Source: Edaphochlamys debaryana (taxonomy: Eukaryota; Chlorophyta; Chlorophyceae; Chlamydomonadales). From it: 64,000 nucleotides of DNA. Positions within the stretch are counted from its first letter, which is position 1. Each line of letters begins with the position of its first letter. Below the pieces are notes generated by a model. It worked only from the letters and a program-made list of their open reading frames with translations, made no database searches and had not been told where the DNA came from. Below, piece after piece: positions 59,201 through 64,000 of this stretch. The DNA lies in assembly GCA_016858145.1 (NCBI GenBank), contig JAEHOE010000004.1, positions 1 to 64,000 on the forward strand, written 5' to 3'. The translations under genes were made by a program, and so were the position numbers.

Positions 59201-62200
59201 TACCCTCGTCCCACACCACAAGCGCGATGGTACCGTACTTGACGTACGGTACACATCTCACCCACACACACCGCCAGGCTCACCCATGCGCACGCGCGGG
59301 CCGCAGAACACCGTCACTCGCCGCTCCTTGGACTGCTGAGTGGCCTGCGCAGTAACATCCCGATTCAGGAAAGGCAGGATTCGGACTTAGGATCTGGTGC
59401 AGAAGTCCCAGGTAGGAGAGCATACAGGTGCAGGCAGAGGAGTGTGATGCGAAGGGAGGGACGCACGGTTGCGTCGGCACGTCGGCTGCGGCCTTAGTCT
59501 GGAATCCCCAGCACGAGCACAATTGCCCTTGTCTCCCCCGCCCGATCGCCATGCCAGCCCTGACGGCCTGAGCCTTGAGCCCTCCCGTCCCTGGCGCATC
59601 AGTACATAGCGCACGCACCTTGCCGCTGCCCCGCAGCAGAAGGTGCGGAAGCCCGGAGGGCGCCCTGGGGGATCCACCGAGGGACCCAGCCGTGCCCAAC
59701 AGGTCGCCATCGAGCCCAATACCCGCCGTGATCAGAGGGAACACTGCCGCCAGCATTCGCCCCCACGTGCTGCTGACGCCCTCCCCAGCCGCGCCGTGTG
59801 TTGTGTGCAGGGCCCCCAGGCCGGCGGGCCAGCCGGCGCCGCTGGGGCGGTCGGCCGAGGCGGCGCTCGTGCGGTCCGCTGCGACTGTGCCGCCGTAGCC
59901 ACCGGAGGAGGGGTGAGCCAGGTCCTGGTGTGCATGTGTGGAGTGGGGGAGGGGGCACGGGCATTGTTGTGAGGGCGTGGCGTGGGCTAGGTTGAGGTGG
60001 GGCAGCAGGGTGAGGGGCGGGGTGCCTGCCGTGCGGCTCGGAGTGTACGGACACCCCTTGCCCGCTCCCGGCTCCCGGCCGCCCCGGCGCATGCGCACGC
60101 ACCCGCAGGGCATTAAATGTCGAGCTCTCCAGGGCCGGCGGCGCCGCGGTGGGTCCCGACGCTAGGTCCAGGGCCAGGTCGGGGCAGGTGGAGTCGCCGA
60201 CAGAGGCTGGGGCGTTGGAGCCGTACAAGGCAGCAAGGTACGCGGCACCGTAGGCACTGAGGGACGAAGATGAAGGCATTATGGCGGGAGCAAGGTGGAC
60301 CGCTGAATGAGCTGATGCAGAAAGAACGGGGTGCAGCAGTGGACTGGCTTGCAGCACACAGTCCTTCCCCTTCAAGCACACGCCTCGAATATTGCTCGGC
60401 AGCCCCCCAAAAAGAACCCCGCCCCACCTGTTACGGTCTTGGCCTTCGGACATCATCCCTGGCACCTGGCGGCCCTTCGAGCCCGGCACCTCCACGCCAC
60501 CCCGGCGCCACTTCCGCAGCAGTAGTCCGTCACGCAGCCAGGCCCACAAGCCCCCCGAAACCCCCGCCCCAGCGCCCCCACCCCCCCCGCCGCCGCCCCC
60601 GCCGGCCGCGCGTAGTGAGCCCGCTGTGCTGAACCGCGGACTGGACAGGGCCGGCGCCTCGCCCTCGCGAGCCTCCGCAAACACGGGGCATCCGTCCGCG
60701 TGGGCCAGGAGCTCCGGGGGCCACTCGGCGCCCACGAGCGCCAGCTGGCATGCGCTGGCAAAGGCCAGGGCGTGGCTGGGTGTGGGAAAGGCCACGATGA
60801 AGGAGTCGCCCTGCGGAAACGGGGCGGAGGGGAGCGAGGGGTCACAAGAGGGGAAGAGGGTGTGTGTTTCTGGGGACGCGTGGCGGTAGGTGTGGGCTGT
60901 GGGGTCGGCCATCCAGGTGGCGCGTGTTGGATGTCCGCACGTGTGGGCGCTGTTTCGACCCCCTCTCGTACCGGTACTTCTGCCGGGCCATCCCAACGAG
61001 GATCACCACCACCGCCAGCCCCACCTCCGTCGCGCTCTCGTATCCGTCGTGCGCCGCCATGACCCGGCGGATGGTGGCGTGGTGCGTGCGGAGCGCGGCA
61101 TCCATGGTGGCCGTGCTGAGCTCCTCCCACAGCCTGCGGCACAGCACGCAGCGCACGTCACGTGAGGGCAGCACCGCATGGACCTAGCTAGAGCTGGGAC
61201 CCTCCTCACAGTAGCTTGGACGTCGGAGCTACAACGCCCTCTCGCTACTCTGCCCCCAACCCCCGCACCTCGTGCTGTTCTGTATGTCAGACACGAGCAG
61301 GCTCGTGTCGGGCCCGGCACGCGGCGCCATGACGCGGCCCAGCAGATCACGATTACGGCGCCGCATGCGCAGCACGGCTGCCATCATCAGCACGCCGCCC
61401 AGCACGGTGGCGCCCAGCACGGGCGCAAGGATGGCGGCCAGGCCTCCCGGACTCAGGCCGTTCTGCTCGTACTCGATCTCGATCGTGATAGGTACGGCAG
61501 CGCCTGGAAGCGAAGTGGACGGAGTGCGGCAGGGTGGCCTGGGATCAAGCAGGCGCGCTCACCACCCTACCCACGTTGCCACTTCAGACCCATGCCCGCA
61601 TCCGCGCCTACAGGTGCGGACTAGCTAGTCCGGGCCCACGCGACGCCGCGCACCTCGGTTCCGGCCGGCGCCGCTAGCGTTCCAAGAGGTCCCGAGGCTG
61701 GCCTCGTACCGCGCCCGCGTCTTGTCCTCGCCAACCGCCTCCAGCAGCAGCGAGATCACGTGACCCAACTGGGCGGTGGCGTGGCTCACGTTGCCGGCGG
61801 CGGAGCCCCCCGGCTCCAGCGTGGCTGCCACGTGGGACAGGCCCCACTTGACTGCGGTTGACCGTTGATAGTTGGAGGTTGGTGGTTAAGGATGGGGTTT
61901 GCGGGGCGGGGAGTGAGATTGGCGGGGAGGGAAGTGAGGCAAGAGGGGCGGTAGCAGGGGGCTGAACAACCCAAGCAAGCCGGCGTGCCCCAAATGCCGC
62001 CCCAACGCACCAAAGTTGACGGTGATAGGTGAGGACGGATCGCTGGCCCCGTTGGGAGAGTGCACGGCGTGCCATACGGCCCGCATGTACGACTGTACGG
62101 CGGGGGAGGAAAGGTCCGTGTACGGGTACGAGGTGAGTGAGACCTGCTTCCCTTCCCTTGCTTGGGCGTTTAACCTGAGCCGGAGCCGAAGCAAGTACTC

Positions 62201-63866
62201 GCTCACCTGTGAGGCGGCTGGTTCGATGCCCAGAGCCGACAGAGCGTCCACCGAGAATGGCTTTGGGGCCGGGGCGAAGAGGAAGGCCACAAGTTCAGCA
62301 AGAGAAAGGCCTTGACTGGAACGCAGGCGTTCCCCTGCCCTGCACAGTCGCGGTTGAACTGCAAACCACCCACGCCTGCCCATGCCACAAGTCCCACAAC
62401 CCCTCTACAGCGCTTGCGCAGCCACAGGTGTGTGTGTTCGGCCCGCGCACCTGCTCAAGCGCCTTCCACCAGCGGGTGCTGACGTACTTCTGAGAGCCAC
62501 CGCCTCCGCCACCGCCTGCGCCTCCGCCCTGCACGTCACTCCCCGCGCTGCGTTGAAAGGTGCATACGGCCATGGAGGTCGAGGGTAACAGGCAAGGTGA
62601 GGGACCAAGGGTGTCCCACACAGACTTCTGACATCCGCATACAGATTTGCGCACGCCCCGACCCCAGGCCTGGAGTGCACTCGAGCCGCCGGTGCCTACC
62701 TCGAGTTTGAGGGCGCGGCGTAGCCCAAGGCAAGGCGGGCCGCAAGGGACGCCGCGCTCCTGGTGGCCAGGGGCCGCAGCACGTGCTCCTCCACCACATC
62801 GGAGAGGGCCGCGAATGCGTCAGAGGGGAAGTGGCCTGCGAGGGCCGGCGGCGGCGGCCGGCAGCAGGGGACGGAGCCTTGTGGTTTGATGCCATTGCGT
62901 CACGTCCGCGGCATGAGGTCATTCAGTTCGTCAAGAAGTTGGCCGCCACCCCAGGGTCGTCCACCCACCCCCCCGACCAGTACGAGTCAACACCACCATC
63001 CCTCAATCCATGTTTCAGTCCAGACGCGGCACGCAAACAGCGACTGAGTCAGCTGAAGCCCCCTGAATTTGGCCGCCTTGTGGCTTGCTTGCACGTCCCA
63101 CCACCCCTCCATGTGACTGAGCCCGCCCAGCCTATGCACACACTCACGTGAAGGCCCCGACTCAAACATGATCTGCGTCGCCATAAATGCACTGTACGGC
63201 ACCCGGTTGACAGGCTGCCGTACATCCGGAGGCACGGCACCCAGATTGGCTGCAGCCGCCACGCCGTCCGCCTCCAGGCGAAGGACCTGCAGGGGGCAGG
63301 ATGTTATTAAGCGCATTGTGTGCACTGGAACACTGCTGGCGATTCTACGATACACGATGTACGACAGTTTCGTTCTGAACACGTGAGGGCCGGTTGCCGT
63401 ACCTGGGCGACGGGGCATTCAGAAGGGGAGCCCGGGTCAGTGCTGTTGCCCGCCACCACGGACCAGTAGTCGGCCTGTGCGCCGACGCAGGGTGGACGCG
63501 AAGCGCGCGGCGGGTGGGAGGACGGGGTTGCTCGAGGGTGATGGCAGGTTCTATGGAACATGGGGCCCAACACTGAAAAGCGACCCGCAGGAAAGGAAGC
63601 TCTGGTGCATGCACTCAAGTTGGCGGTACGCACCTGGACAGCAAGCGTCACACCGGCGGCGGTGTCGACCCAGCCCCGCAGGTCTCCGTACAGCAAGTCG
63701 TGGTTAAGGCTTGCCGCACACAGCTTCGCCGTACAGTTAACCAGGCTGCCGTACGTCGAGCTCGAGATGTTGCGGTCCAAGACGACGCGGCTTCCGGGCA
63801 GGGGTGCCGCGCGCACACTTAGGCCCCCAGGCATAAAGGCAGGGGAGCGTGCGATGCTCTCAAACA
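56229..63866 (-). CDS. Transmembrane receptor nucleotide cyclase with two class III domains, 5' end outside window
   Basis: Minus-strand exons, 5' to 3': 63866-63634, 63474-63403, 63286-63148, 62835-62700, 62547-62451, 62260-62207, 62143-62011, 61851-61654, 61503-61269, 61133-61025, 60810-60466, ~60256-60114 and ~59912-59620 (these two junctions unresolved), 59344-59284, 59101-59030, 58925-58899, 58795-58215, 57980-57771, 57442-57401, 57180-56872, 56640-56569, 56465-56229. The extracellular part lacks a named domain (FPSDAFAALSDVVEEHV, YPYTDLSSPAVQSYM). A TM helix (VLGATVLGGVLMMAAVL) is followed by RMRRR. Domain 1 runs from SDIQNSTRLWEEL through EGDSFIVAF, RMGIHSG and GDAAPGG. Domain 2 runs from KVVGASTLLADLPD through VEAGEGLVLAAF, VGIDVG, GKVMNRAARVAG. 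Domain 1 keeps both metal-binding aspartates; domain 2 keeps the Asn/Arg pair. Residues E and S in domain 2 favour GTP as substrate, so guanylyl cyclase is the likelier activity; this is inferred from alignment by eye. Confidence 0.82.
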
Positions 63867-64000
63867 CTAGAAGGAAGGGTTGGAGGGTGCGAGGGCAAGG
63901 TGCAACATTTTGAGGGCAAGGAGACCCAAGCCAGAAAGACCTCCTGCCGGGGCCACGCAAGCCTGTGATAAAACTCTCTCTCGTACGGCAGAATCCACTC
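63867..64000. other. Right edge, inside the cyclase gene
   Basis: Probably the intron upstream of exon 63866-63634: a pyrimidine-rich tract and a CTAG acceptor on the minus strand precede the exon. The first exons of the receptor cyclase lie beyond the window. Confidence 0.4.

Noticed and set aside
1..64000. tRNA or rRNA genes
   Set aside because: No cloverleaf with A and B box sequence or rRNA core was recognised by eye; a covariance-model scan would be the decisive test.

Overview
The window reads as nuclear DNA of a volvocine-type green alga (Chlamydomonas/Volvox relatives). The evidence is GC-rich sequence, genes cut into many short exons by GT-AG introns (donors mostly GTGAGY or GTGCGY), Ser-Pro-rich cell-wall proteins, SRCR, EGF and PAN surface proteins, a receptor-type class III nucleotide cyclase and an EHD ATPase with its EH domain at the N-terminus. 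The species cannot be named from the sequence alone. Gene models below were built by hand from splice sites, with reading phase checked at each junction.

Layout. 1-6850 (minus): C-terminal and central part of a hydroxyproline-rich cell-wall protein; 1-5866 is a 111-bp (37-codon) minisatellite of about 53 copies that runs off the left edge. 6851-11810: no supported gene. 11811-24400 (plus): a 42-exon, ~1733-residue single-pass surface protein (EGF-like modules, disulfide-bearing RCC1-like propeller, PAN/Apple-like modules, TM helix). 25941-31057 (plus): a MYND-finger gene broken by a frameshift and by a 5'-truncated LINE inserted antisense into exon 2, flanked by a 10-bp target-site duplication. 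31908-36195 (plus): a secreted SRCR protein with proline-rich linkers. 37393-37500: a second LINE 3' end. 37789-39431 (minus): a gene with an AT-hook and a B3-like domain. 41274-44206 (plus): the second MYND copy, with one nonsense codon. 44653-45802: unknown 215-residue protein. 46402-46611: small membrane protein. 47084-53757 (plus): complete EHD ATPase, 18 exons. 54638-54970: hypothetical. 56229-63866 (minus): transmembrane receptor cyclase with two catalytic domains; its 5' end lies beyond the right edge.

The products suggest two themes: cell surface and extracellular matrix (HRGP, EGF/RCC1/PAN receptor, SRCR protein, receptor cyclase) and membrane traffic (EHD). No operon logic applies. 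The observations most worth following are (i) repeated copies of exon 3' ends with their 5' splice sites inside EHD introns, (ii) the extracellular RCC1/EGF/PAN architecture, (iii) the split of catalytic residues between the two cyclase domains, and (iv) the LINE-broken MYND pair.
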